A stretch of 64,000 nucleotides of DNA from positions 3,998,109 through 4,062,108 of the forward strand of contig CAIIXF020000003.1 of the NCBI GenBank assembly GCA_903813345.2, given 5' to 3'. The notes under the pieces were generated by a model. That model did no database searches, was not told where the DNA came from, and saw only the letters and a list, made by a program, of their open reading frames with translations. The position numbers and the translations under genes were made by a program. Shown here one piece after another: positions 13,213 through 23,705 of the stretch. Numbering within the stretch: the first letter of the stretch is position 1; the number at the start of each line of letters is the position of its first letter. This DNA is from Owenia fusiformis. Lineage: Eukaryota; Annelida; Polychaeta; Sabellida; Oweniidae.

Positions 13213-13520
13213 GAACTACAAAAAAGGTTCTGAAACAACTAATTCTTCCTTTCGCTTTTTTCACTTCATCCCAAGCTTCTTATCCTACAAAAACAAATAA
13301 GACTTTTAACTGTAACACCTTTTTAGGACAGCCAAAGGGAGAGAACTTAGAATAGGCACCTAGACCTGTCAAATCCTTCACGTTCATCACTGTATTTCAA
13401 TGTAATGCATGAAGTAAAACACAAACAAATAAAGTAAGTCTTCATAAAAACAATCGTAAGCGTCAACTGCATGGAAGGAATGCGATTTAATGAAATTCAC
13501 GATACCTGCGTTAATTAAGA

Positions 13521-13688
13521 AATATAGACCGAAGAGCAGGGCTACTAGTTTCGAATACACCCCGCGGGGTCTAGGCACAAACGTTTTCTGTACCCTGAAC
13601 GACCGAAGGGAGTCAGGGGTTCGAAAGCGTTTTGCCTCGACCTAAGGGGCGTATTCGAAACTAGTAGCCCTGCTCTGAGGTCTATATT
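13521..13688. repeat. 168-bp hairpin element with 43-bp arms
   Basis: Arms of about 43 bp face each other: 13521-13563 and 13646-13688, both containing AGCAGGGCTACTAGTTTCGA in opposite orientation, with one small length difference. The loop (about 80 bp) is GC-richer than its surroundings and includes ACGACCGAAGGGAGT. No coding role is visible. It is likely a MITE or a single-strand-type hairpin element. Confidence 0.8.
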
Positions 13689-13739
13689 ACGATTCGAACA
13701 TGAAAACTCACCAGAATATTGCAAAATCGTCAATTTCGA

Positions 13740-14645
13740 TGTTCATTTCCACTTTTTTCATTTCTACTTCCGGTTGAGCGTTTGGCTGTTCCAATTTGTT
13801 TACTTACCTCCTGACCCGACTTAAGTTTTTTGTTGACATTTCGGCCTATTTTATTGGTCTTTATTGGTTTCACGCATATCTACTACATAGATAATTATTG
13901 AGATTACAGTTTACAAATGCTCAAACAGAAAATTTTGGCTCCGGACAATTTCTCCCTGCCATTTTGAATTTTGCAGACGAGAGGGGGATGCGAAAAGAAC
14001 GGAACGGCCTAAACTGACCAATGAGTCACCCGGGGGATTGATCTCGAATATAAACCAGCTGAAGCATTGACTTTGTTCACAGTTTATAGAAGGCATGAAT
14101 ACATTCATTTCGAATATTTTATAAAGAAACTTTAATTAATCTATATGTGTGCAGATCAAAGTACAGGTAATCAGAGACATATACTTATGTAATATGTCCC
14201 TTGACCCTTGCTACCATCATTGTGGCGACATTGAAGCGTCACGAAATATGGTAGGCTGGTAGAAAATTGAATGATGTACAAATGTGCTAAATATCAGGGT
14301 GTAATTTCCTCAAATGACAAAGATATGAGGAAATGGCGCCATGCTTTCCGTTTTTTACCAACCTGTATATGCATTGGTTATACAGTAGTGATACAGTTTT
14401 TTTGTGGCTTAAACAAGATAGAGCCATCTTAACCCAATGCAAGATATTTCCATCTTAGTTTCATCCTTAAAAGTTACACGTGCAAAATGAATTTCTCTCT
14501 TCGAGCTTTTAATGATTAGGCCTGGGTACATTTTTTTTAACAGTGGAAAATAACTGACCCTTTTCGCTAAATACTAGTAAGTTAAGAAAAATATTTGTCA
14601 GATTTTTTTTACAAATTACCAGCAGCTTAGAACCTGTCATATTCC
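13740..14645. other. Intergenic, nothing recognised
   Basis: No supported gene. Short ORFs on the minus strand lack motifs. The interval ends at the 5-bp target duplication of the large foldback element. Confidence 0.5.
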
Positions 14646-17600
14646 AGTATAGTCTATGGTATGACTTCCGAATATGAAGGATCCGTAGCACACTATATCG
14701 CAGCAACATTTGAAGCAATATTTATGAAGGTGTACATGTCTCGATTCTTTTAAAATACCATTTGCTGAAAAACTTCCGGCTTTCGGGTCGAAAAACGTCT
14801 TTCATCACAAGGGGTCAAAAAACGTAAATATTTTGATTCGAACTTTAATACATTACCGTTATTCTAAGCATACTAACAAAAATGAATTATCATTATTTAA
14901 AAATATAGTATTTATTTTTACCGTAGATGTCGGTGTTTTAATTAGTGTAATTATGCAAGTGTGTTTTTCAGATTTTGTTTGATTTCTCAAATATAAGCCA
15001 AGCCGATTCAACAAAATTATGTGGAATATTTAGGTAATTTATGATTGGGAACATATTAGTTTTCTTACCATTTAAAACATTTTATTACCAGAATTTTCCC
15101 ATATTATCGCAAGGGGTCTAATAGCAAATTATTGTTCATGTTTTACAAAACATAATACAATAACAAATAGGTAAGATTTATATCTAATTAAATGTTACAG
15201 AGGTATTGGAATGTTCATTTATTCCAAGGGCATGTCTAATAATCGATTAGAGTCATATGCGATCGAACGCCTTGAAATGCTTCCTCGACGTTACTTGTGG
15301 CTATCATCAAGTTTTCTGATGGCTGTTTGCACTGTGCCATAAAGGCTATATAGTAATAGAATCTCCTGTTAACTATGCTCTAATATCAACTGTCATTGTG
15401 TGAAATATCTCCTGAATCTCCCGTGTTGTAGAGACACAACCTATACCAAGAGATTTGGCGGACAACTAGTATAGTTAGTACTATTTTCAACTCTACAAAA
15501 TATGAGCTAATATAGGCTGCGTTATATATCTAGGCTAACAAATAGTTTGCCTACCACTCTATTGGACCTATAAAACCAGACATACCCGCCGATTCTATGG
15601 AAAACAGCTTCTTCTGGCCTATTTCAGGATATACTATTAAATCAGAGCTCTAAAAACGCTAACTATACGAAATGACGTCATCGTTTCTTATTTTTTTTAC
15701 TTATCTGGCTTATTAATGATTGACAATGCACTGTCAGCGTTAAGTAATTAAACAAACTAAATAAAACTGATAGATTCACTTTATGAACATTATTTAGTTA
15801 TATTTAAAGTTAAAGTTAAAGAAAGTTAAGAAAAGTCATCAATTAAAAATCAAAAATTAACTTTCTAATGAGTTAATTGATTCAATCTAAATTTTAACAC
15901 AATGTTAATCTAGAATGAGGGACAATATACAATCAAATAAATATGAAAAACTTAATTTGCAAATTGTTACTTTTTGTGGAAATAAGAACAATCGGCTCTA
16001 GATATTAATCCATTAACTCTGACAAACGGATTAGTTATCAGTGAACAAAACTCATTTCATAGAAATTGAAAATAACTTAGGGATAAAAGTATTACTTCTT
16101 TTGCTCTGACATCAATACATGTATGTGAATGGTGAAAATCTACATGATTTTGAAAGATTTGTTGGCCAAGGGGAGGGAATCGTTACTTGTTAGGTACGGG
16201 CTTGTTTAAAATGCGTAATGTATTTGAGGTGAGGTATTTGAGCAGTTCTGTGTCAAGACTATTTTTGTGGTTTGCAAAGTGAATACAGGTGGTTGTTTGT
16301 GCCTGTTTAAGAGGGGGCCTTAAATGTTGTTTGTTATAAACTTAATGTGGCAGAGAAACAATGGGGTAAAAATGTCAGGAAACCCATTGATTAAAAAATA
16401 GCTTTCCGTTGAGTCAATCAATTAAATCCAAATTTTAACACAATGTTAATCATTACATTAGGGACATTATGCAATCAAATTATTATGAAAAACTTAGTTT
16501 TCAAATTATTTTTGTGGAACTTAGAACTGTTGGCTGTAGGAAATTGATCCATTACCACTAACAAATGGATTAGTTATCAGTGTTAACGAAACTCATATTA
16601 AAGAAATTGAATAATTGGGGATTAAAGTTTTACTTATCATATTGCTCTGACATACTGTATGTCGATATGTTATTTGCATCAGTTTGTTCTACCATGCTCC
16701 AATTTGTTTTCTCAAAGTGAAATCATCGCTTTGTCAGATGAAACATTAGGAATTAATGTCAAATTTACCAGCTTCTTTATTTTCATTATCAAACAACTAA
16801 ACATACCGAATCTCGGCCTTTTGAATATATATATTTGGAAATGGAAAACAAAGAAAGGTTAATAAAACTAGCTGTAATAAAAGGAAATGGTCCAATTGTA
16901 CTAGAAACAAATGTATTAATATACATCATGGACTAATCTGCTGTTTATATCCCTGGTTAATTATATCTCAGATATTATATTGATAACAGAAAAAATAAAT
17001 TGTAAAATGTGAGAGAATTCAAGTTTTAATTTTGTTTTAGCATGGCTTAACACCACTTGTATCATGCCAACTTAATGCATGTTTCCTAATTTATTATCAG
17101 AGATTTGTTAGAAGAAATCGGAGCAATACATCCAATATATTACAGGCTCGTAATAAGTTTTAGCCCAGAGGATCAAGTTTCAAAACATACCAACGGGTCA
17201 CAATTGATAATTTTCAGTGCTCAGATTCGTAAAACTATGAAGGATTTTGACAGAGAAACAATTGACTAAAATTGTGAGGAAACCCAATGGAGTAAAAATG
17301 TGAGGAAACCCATTGATTAAAAATTAACTTTCCGTTGAGTCAATCAATTAAGTCAAATTTTAACACAATGCTAATCATAACATAAGAGACATTATACAAT
17401 CAAATAATTATGAAAAACTTAATTTGCAAATTATTTTTCGTTTGAAATTAGAACCATCGGCTGTAGAAATTAATCCATTAACTCTAACAAACAGATTATC
17501 TTTCAGTGTGAGCAAAACTCAAATCATCGAAATTGAATAATTAAATAATTAATTATTGCTCTGGAATGTCAATACATGTATGTGAATGGTGAAAACTACA

Positions 17601-19359
17601 TGATTTTGAAAGAATTGTGGGCCAAAGGGAGGGGGTCCTTAGGTACGGGTCTGTATAAAATGCATAATGTGTTTATTGAATATTGAGCAGTTCTGTGTCA
17701 TGACTGCTGTTTTGGTTGGCAAAGTGAATGGTTGTTTGTACCTGTGTTAGAGGGGGATTTAAATGTTGTTTGATATAAACTTAATGTGACAGAGAAACAA
17801 TGGAATAAAAATGTAAGGAAAACCAATTAATTAAAGAATCAAAAAATTAACTTTACAATGATTTAATTGATTGAATCAAAAATTTAACACAATGTTAATC
17901 ATAACATGAGGGACATTATACAATCAAATATATATGAAAAAACTTATTTTGCAAATTATTTTTGTGGAATTAAGAGCCATCAGCTGTAGAGATTAATCTA
18001 TTAACCCTAACATACGGATTGATTATTGAATAAGAAATTATAACAGTACAGTATGTACCGAAGAATGCTGTACATTACTTAAAACTTATAAGTGCTAAAA
18101 TTACAGTTCTTTATTTTATTAACATTAAACTTTATTGATAAACAAGAGATAAAGAATATGGTTCAGATTCTCCCTATTTGTTTATTTAATGGCTTATCTA
18201 CCAAAGTATTTATTAATAAGCCAGATAAGTGATGTTACCTAATTAGCGTTGCAAATAATGAGACTTGATGACGTCATTTCGTATAGTTACTGTATCTCCT
18301 GTTTTGGGAAGTCTGATATGAGAGTATCTCCTGATATAAGCTGATATCTGCTGTTTTTAGCACAGAATAGGCAGAGTATCTCTTGTTCTTCATGTCCGAT
18401 ATTGTATGAATAGTAAAGTATAGTCAGTGTTTTAAGAGTATAGATAAAATATGTATAATATAGTTAGTTCCTGATTACCACGGGTATAATATGGGACCTA
18501 TTCTGTGGCATACCATCAAATAGTTAAGTAGAACTGGTTCGATACGCAAATTTGTCCGTATCAGAGATATCATATCTAACTATATTTTGGGGGATTCTAG
18601 AGATATATACAAATTATTTGTCCAAATCTCTTGGAATAAAACGAGAGATACCGCACATTTTGCACAGTGTTGTTCTTTGACCTTACCGCTGGTTACAATT
18701 CAATTTTAGGAAGATGATGATAACGATTTTTCTCAATTATTCGTTAATTCGATCATATCTTGATGATTTTTTTATAAGCAACTGAGCTTTATCTAACTAC
18801 GGGAAATAGAATTTTAGCTGTAGTCCCAATTAGTCAAGGAAGAGCAATAGGCCCGCCTTTATTGATAATTTTCACCGCTGAATAAAAGCCCATCTCAAAA
18901 CGTATTGAGACCCCTTTTGTGAAAAGCTAGCATAATTTAAACATTTGTCATTCCAATATAAAGTGATTCATTTGTAGCATTTATCTTATTAATACCTGAG
19001 AAACAATACAAAACGTCGGTACACTGATTACATATTTTTGGTATTGATTAGAAAAATAACCTCAAACTTATAGCTTAGAAACCTAAATCATATATTTAAA
19101 ATCATTTTGTATTATTTTCTGTTGCATTGTGTATTCCAAATTGTGAAAAATTTGGATTTAATTTTTTGGTGATTTTTTGACCTCTGTTAATGGCAGGCAT
19201 AATTCAGCCTAAAAGCCGGAAGTATATTGAACAGTTATAATAAAAATTATTAGGGGACATATGTAGGTATGTTTATGTAAGGTCAAATATCGCTGCGCTA
19301 TAGTGTGCTACCAACTCCTTTATTAGACGTCCTAGAGAGTTCATACCATGGACTAGTAT
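14646..19359. mobile_element. 4.7-kb foldback element with long inverted ends and AGTAT target duplication
   Basis: The element runs from 14651 (AGTCTATGGTATG) to 19354 (CATACCATGGACT) and is flanked by AGTAT at 14646-14650 and 19355-19359. The outer ends are diverged inverted repeats several hundred bases long; both carry GCGCTATAGTGTGCTA-type sequence. A second inverted pair lies inside: ACGAAATGACGTCATC near 15667 against GATGACGTCATTTCGT near 18265, followed by CCAGATAAGT-type arms. The centre holds at least four copies of a roughly 100-bp motif (near 15880, 16413, 17337 and 17860) containing AATTTTAACACAATGTTAAT. No transposase ORF is present, so it is non-autonomous. Confidence 0.85.
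15880..17990 (+). repeat. Internal direct repeats of the foldback element
   Basis: Four related blocks share TTTTAACACAATGTTAATC, then GACATTATACAATCAAAT and ATGAAAAACTTAATTTGCAAA. Spacings are about 530, 920 and 520 bp, so the repeat unit is longer than the most conserved core. Between the blocks further shared pieces occur (ATGTATGTGAATGGTGAAAA near 16110 and 17578; GTGGTTTGCAAAGTGAATAC-like sequence near 16270 and 17715). The arrangement is an irregular tandem amplification. Confidence 0.8.
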
Positions 19360-19570
19360 CTAGATAAGATTCAACGGGGCGTTTTGGAAGAGAACGATGC
19401 GTTTTGATCAATTTCATTCGAACAGATGCGTAGGACTTTTCGAAATTGCTGCGTTTAACGTAAAAAATACGATGATACAGCGATGGGTGGTCCTGGTGGA
19501 AAATATAAAGGATAATAATAGAAGAACGAACTGGCGATATATCGAGGCTTTTGGTTGAAATATCTTAAAA

Positions 19571-20300
19571 GGTCCATGTGCAGTATTCCAAGTGATTTTA
19601 GATAGTCATATCTTTAACCATGAGTACTTTCTGGGCATAAATACAGTGGCTTTTATAAAAACAATATGTTTTCTTTCATGTGAAGTGCCTATAATGATAA
19701 GAATATCAATCGGACAATTCGAAAAATTATTAATAGGGAACCCATGTCAACATTTTTTTCAAAACGTCGAACCTATTTACTCAAAAGAGGATCTTCTTTT
19801 TCTGATTTTTATTGCATGAAAAGACTATTCATCAAGGGGTCTAAAACTTCTTCAAAAGTAGAATGGTATTGAAAGTCTTGTTTTGAAGATATCCATTTTC
19901 GATGACCTAAATTATGCTGAAAACAATGAATAGCATGGGTTGTCCCTATGGGAAAATAACATGGGATATGTTTTTTTAACTTTAACGCATTTTAATACAT
20001 CTCCCTTTCAGAAATTATAAATATAGTGTAGAAGAAACTTTCGATATGTTCAAATTGAGAAAAACAAGATCCTCTTTTTAGAAAATGAGCTTAACATTTT
20101 AAAAAAGTGCCAGGGTTGGGTCCTTATCCATAATTATTCAGAGAGATGGATTGATAATTTACTACCATGGGAATTTTACTTGAAAGAAAACATATTGTTT
20201 TAATTAAAACCACTGTATTGATAGCCAGAAAGTACCCATGGTGAAAGATATGACCGTCTAAAATCACTTGCCATACTGCACATGGACATTTGCATCTTCT
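19571..20300. repeat. Long imperfect inverted repeat (foldback)
   Basis: The left arm 19571-19815 and right arm about 20050-20300 are reverse complements with many substitutions. Shared landmarks are CCATGTGCAGTAT, AAGTGATTTTAGA, ACAATATGTTTTCTTTCA and GAGGATCTT. Each arm yields a similar short peptide on its own strand (plus 19592-19819; minus 20124-20354), which follows from the inverted repeat and does not show coding by itself. The element edges and any target duplication are not clear. Confidence 0.75.
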
Positions 20301-20774
20301 CACATCAAGGGACCAAAACGCCGCTAAAACGAGAGACTCTGTACACAAAAACAATGTCTCGACTGAAAGGTAAGCTGGTAAGGGTGTCTATTTTGAGCAC
20401 CTAATATGAAGTGCCTCTGAAATGGGTTATTTGTAACTGCACTGTATATCCAAAGAGTAAACAGATAGAAAGAAACCACCCTTGGTCATGTTAACAGCAG
20501 CAATTATTTTCAGATATGACCTTAAAAGCCCTTCAAATAGGGGTGTGGAATTTTATAACCCTCTTAAAACCTGTTAAGGCACTTAAGAAAAGTTTCCTTA
20601 GAGTTTCTACCCTCACCGTTCTCTTTTTCGAACTCAATATCCATCCGACCCGAAGAGAATTGCTGCTGTTAAGATGGCCCAGGAGGACACATTGACTATT
20701 GATTTGGTGTAAAATTGAACTTGATTTTGACCAAACACTAAATTTTTATCACACCATCGGTGGGATATAGTCGT

Positions 20775-20845
20775 CATACTGGTCCTGGTCGTGGTCGTGA
20801 TCGTGGTCGTGGTCGTGGTCGTGATCGTGATCGTGATCGCCCCGC
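20775..20845. repeat. GTGGTC/GTGATC hexanucleotide repeat
   Basis: A short run of hexamers GTGGTC, GTGATC and variants. In the minus strand it reads as repeating His-Asp codons, but the ORF that holds it continues into tandem repeat DNA and is not a supported gene. Confidence 0.85.
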
Positions 20846-20875
20846 TTTTTGTCATCGCTGTTTAAGGAAAACTGC

Positions 20876-22026
20876 TCGTCAGATTTTCTCCAAATTCGCA
20901 GAGATGATAGAGCATATGAAGTACTAGAGCTGATTAACTTTTGGGTGGCCATCTTGTTTTCTGGCGGCCATTTTGAAGGTTTTTCGAAAAATCTTGTCAT
21001 CGCCATTTCAGGAAAACCGCTCATTGGATTTCCTTCAAATTTACACAAATGATAGAGGATATCAAGTACTAGAGCTGATTAACTTTTGGGCGGCCATTTG
21101 TTTTCTGGCAGCCATTTTGAAGATTTTTCGAAAAATCTTGTCATCGCCATTTCAGAAAATCCGCTCATCGGATTTCCTTCAAAGATTGGGTATCGATATG
21201 GCGAACTTTTTGAACACACGTTTCTCTTAAACCAGTCATCAAAAATTTCTGAAAATCTTACAAATTGTCAATTGAATGGCCATCTTTTGAATGGTAACAA
21301 TATAATTTGAAATAAATATACATACTTTCATCTATATTGTTTTAAAAAGTACATCAAACACTTGTTTTGTTCTTGGTATCATGTTTCCAGAGTGAAATGA
21401 AAAGTATCTTGTTAATGAAATAAAAGTATTTTTTTGATTTTTATCTATTTTGGGGGGATTTTGTTTCAATTTTTTGAATACTTTTTCAAAATGAACCAAA
21501 AATTCCTTTGTATAACTTTAATATTGAGAGGTCCAAAAACATGTTGTATATGGTATTTTGTTCCAACAAGGTTCGGAAAGACATTTTATTTCATTCTCAA
21601 GAATTGGTAGAAAGGAGCAAAAACAATTGCACTAAATAAACAAAAAATGTTAACAAAAACAGTTATATCAAATATTTCTAAATAATTTTCGCATAAAGTG
21701 TTGTCAATCAGTCAACATTACATAAAATACCATGTTTTTTTACAGAATGTTTTCAATGATTGGTTTAAGAGAAAAACATTGTTGAATTCAGTTCTCCATA
21801 TCGATACCTATCCTTTACACACATGATAGAGGATACGAAGTACTAGAGCTGATTAACTTTTGGGCGGCCATCTTGTTTTCTGGTGGCCATTTTGAAGGTT
21901 TTTCGAAAAATCTTGTCATCGCCATTTCAGGAAAACCGCTCATCGGATTTCCTTCAAATTTACACAAATGATAGAGGATATCAAGTACTAGAGCTTATTT
22001 ACTTTTGGGCGGCCATCTTGTTTTCT
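20876..22026. repeat. ~150-bp tandem repeat, five copies, split by a MITE
   Basis: Copies begin near 20876, 21020, 21170 (partial), 21810 and 21950. Each contains GTACTAGAGCTGATTAACTT, GCGGCCATTTTGAAG and TCGAAAAATCTTGTCATCGC. Copy 3 stops at about 21183 and the repeat resumes near 21814, the gap being a separate inverted-repeat element. The GGCCATTTTGAA motif also resembles the core of the satellite at 0.5-3.7 kb, although the rest of the unit differs. Confidence 0.85.
21184..21813. mobile_element. ~630-bp MITE inserted in the tandem repeat
   Basis: The ends are inverted: GGTATCGATATGGCGAAC followed by TTCTCTTAAACCAGTCAT on the left, and the reverse complement (ATGATTGGTTTAAGAGAA ... CCATATCGATACC) on the right. 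Because both sides are interrupted copies of the same tandem repeat, the insertion point is unusually well defined: it follows TTCCTTCAAA and precedes TTTACACA. There is no coding region. Confidence 0.8.
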
Positions 22027-22029
22027 TGT

Positions 22030-23560
22030 TCTTGAAATGTGTAAACATAATAGGAGAACAGTTTTCCTGGTTCATAGTGTCTGCCTATTTGATGGTGTGC
22101 TCTCGTTCATGTCCTGTGCCTTGTTTCACATTTGAGAGTTCAACCATGATACTTGGCGAATCAATGTAACTTTGGATAAGCTTTAAAATGATATATGACA
22201 CATACTATGACGATACTGGTATATGTCTGCCTAGGGGGGGGGGGCATACTTTCGGGACACCCTGTATATGACTAAACAGTATTACATGATACTGTTTTCA
22301 ACACTCAAAATGTCGTCCAAATTGACGACAGAATTTTGCTCCGCATATCCATGATACTGGTTACCTTAGTAACCATAACTTTGTTAATACTGATTCGATT
22401 GTCTTGAAACTTTCATTGAATAAAGTCAGATATATGTACCTTATTTTGTTTCATGACGAACAAGCAAACGAAACAAAAGTTATAGCAAAATTAGCAATAC
22501 TTATTGAACGCCCTGTGCATGTTGTTTGCTAACGGCATTGCTTTAATGGCAAAAAGGTGTGTCTAAATATATACCAACCAGTTCTGTACCCTGCGTTTGA
22601 GGATCAAGACCTCAGAGGCAGAGTATAGTATTCAAATATTAATACAAAATAGTATCATCGATTATACAACATATGCCAATCGGTATAGTATTACTGTTCT
22701 GTTCAATCGAGGACATTAAAAAATATAAAACCAATAAGCTATCTACATTAAACTACACTGGAAATACTTGTGGGATTAAATTGATTACTACATAAAGTAG
22801 CACTAATGAAAAAATAATTGATAAACAGACATGACTGACACCTTTGAAATAAATTTGGTACCCTGTAAAACTCTTTAAGTGTCAATTTTTCCAACTCTAC
22901 AATATTTTGTACTCTTGCTCCACAAACACTGTTGTCATGTTGCAAGGGTAGTCAGATACCTGGTCAAAGTTATTGCTTATTTTTACACAAAATGAAACTA
23001 CTTTTTATGGGGTGGTTAAGGCCAAATATGCACAATATTCATAAAGAGTTAAAATTTTGAGAGCAAACGCTGCAGAACTTTTGTATCAACAATCGTATAA
23101 TCGGAGTAAAATTAATCAAGTTAAAATGTTTTTACCAAAATACGCAACTACTGCAACGTTTCTTTTTACAACTTTCAATTTGTAAATTACCTGTCCGTCG
23201 TATAACTAATATTTTTTTTTTTTACTTCTAGACTGTACGTACTTATTGGAGTCAAAAATGTTCTTTATCACACGTTTAAAATTATTTATCACAAACGACC
23301 CTACTTATAAAGGCCTTTGAAATCCGTTTAAAATGCATTTCTTGTTGTATTTACATTAAATCGTTCTATACAGAACATAAAAAACGTATTGACATTTGGA
23401 ACAAACAGTCGGGCTAACATTTTATTTACCTTTCTATATAGGCTACGTGTAGACTGTTCGGGCAACAATCCGAAGTATAACAAACTGAAAATGGATTACT
23501 ATACACATACACCGCCAATCTCAAACAGCATCAAACACAATGCTGCATGATGATGTTGCA
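22030..23560. other. Intergenic region upstream of the protease-ROCO gene
   Basis: No gene is supported. There is a G run near 22234-22243 and an AT-rich stretch. The final part (about 23400-23600) would contain the promoter of the downstream gene. Confidence 0.5.
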
Positions 23561-23580
23561 AATTGGGGGTGTAGGTAGGA

Positions 23581-23590
23581 TCTATATATA
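23581..23590 (+). promoter_or_regulatory. TATA-like box upstream of the protease-ROCO gene
   Basis: TCTATATATA lies about 45-55 bp before the proposed start codon at 23635. This would place transcription start near 23610-23620 and give a very short leader. The assignment is by position and sequence only. Confidence 0.4.
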
Positions 23591-23634
23591 TCAGGAAATA
23601 TCGGCAAAGAGCTTCAAACAAGAATGAAGAAACT

Positions 23635-23705
23635 ATGAGTTTTGAAGAAGCAATGAAGCCACCATTTGAGAAGTTAAAAATACGCCATCGGGAATTGCTG
23701 CGAAG
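23635..23705 (+). CDS. First coding exon of the protease-ROCO gene
   Basis: Encodes MSFEEAMKPPFEKLKIRHRE and four more residues, then a GTAAAA donor in phase 2. The protease exon at 25516 begins in phase 2 after TTATTTAG, so the two join as RHRELLR-R-IPHVKFYG without a gap. An upstream ATG at 23624 opens a four-codon frame whose TGA overlaps this start codon (ATGA overlap). The evidence is the splice phase, the TATA-like box and the amphipathic charged peptide; no transcript supports it. Confidence 0.55.

Noticed and set aside
19592-20354. Pair of similar peptides on opposite strands (IKTICFLS motif) as a gene pair
   Set aside because: The similarity is explained by the inverted repeat; there is no domain, start context or exon structure.
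20749-21048. ORF with a His-Asp repeat on the minus strand
   Set aside because: The repeat is a GTGGTC microsatellite and the rest is antisense to a tandem repeat.
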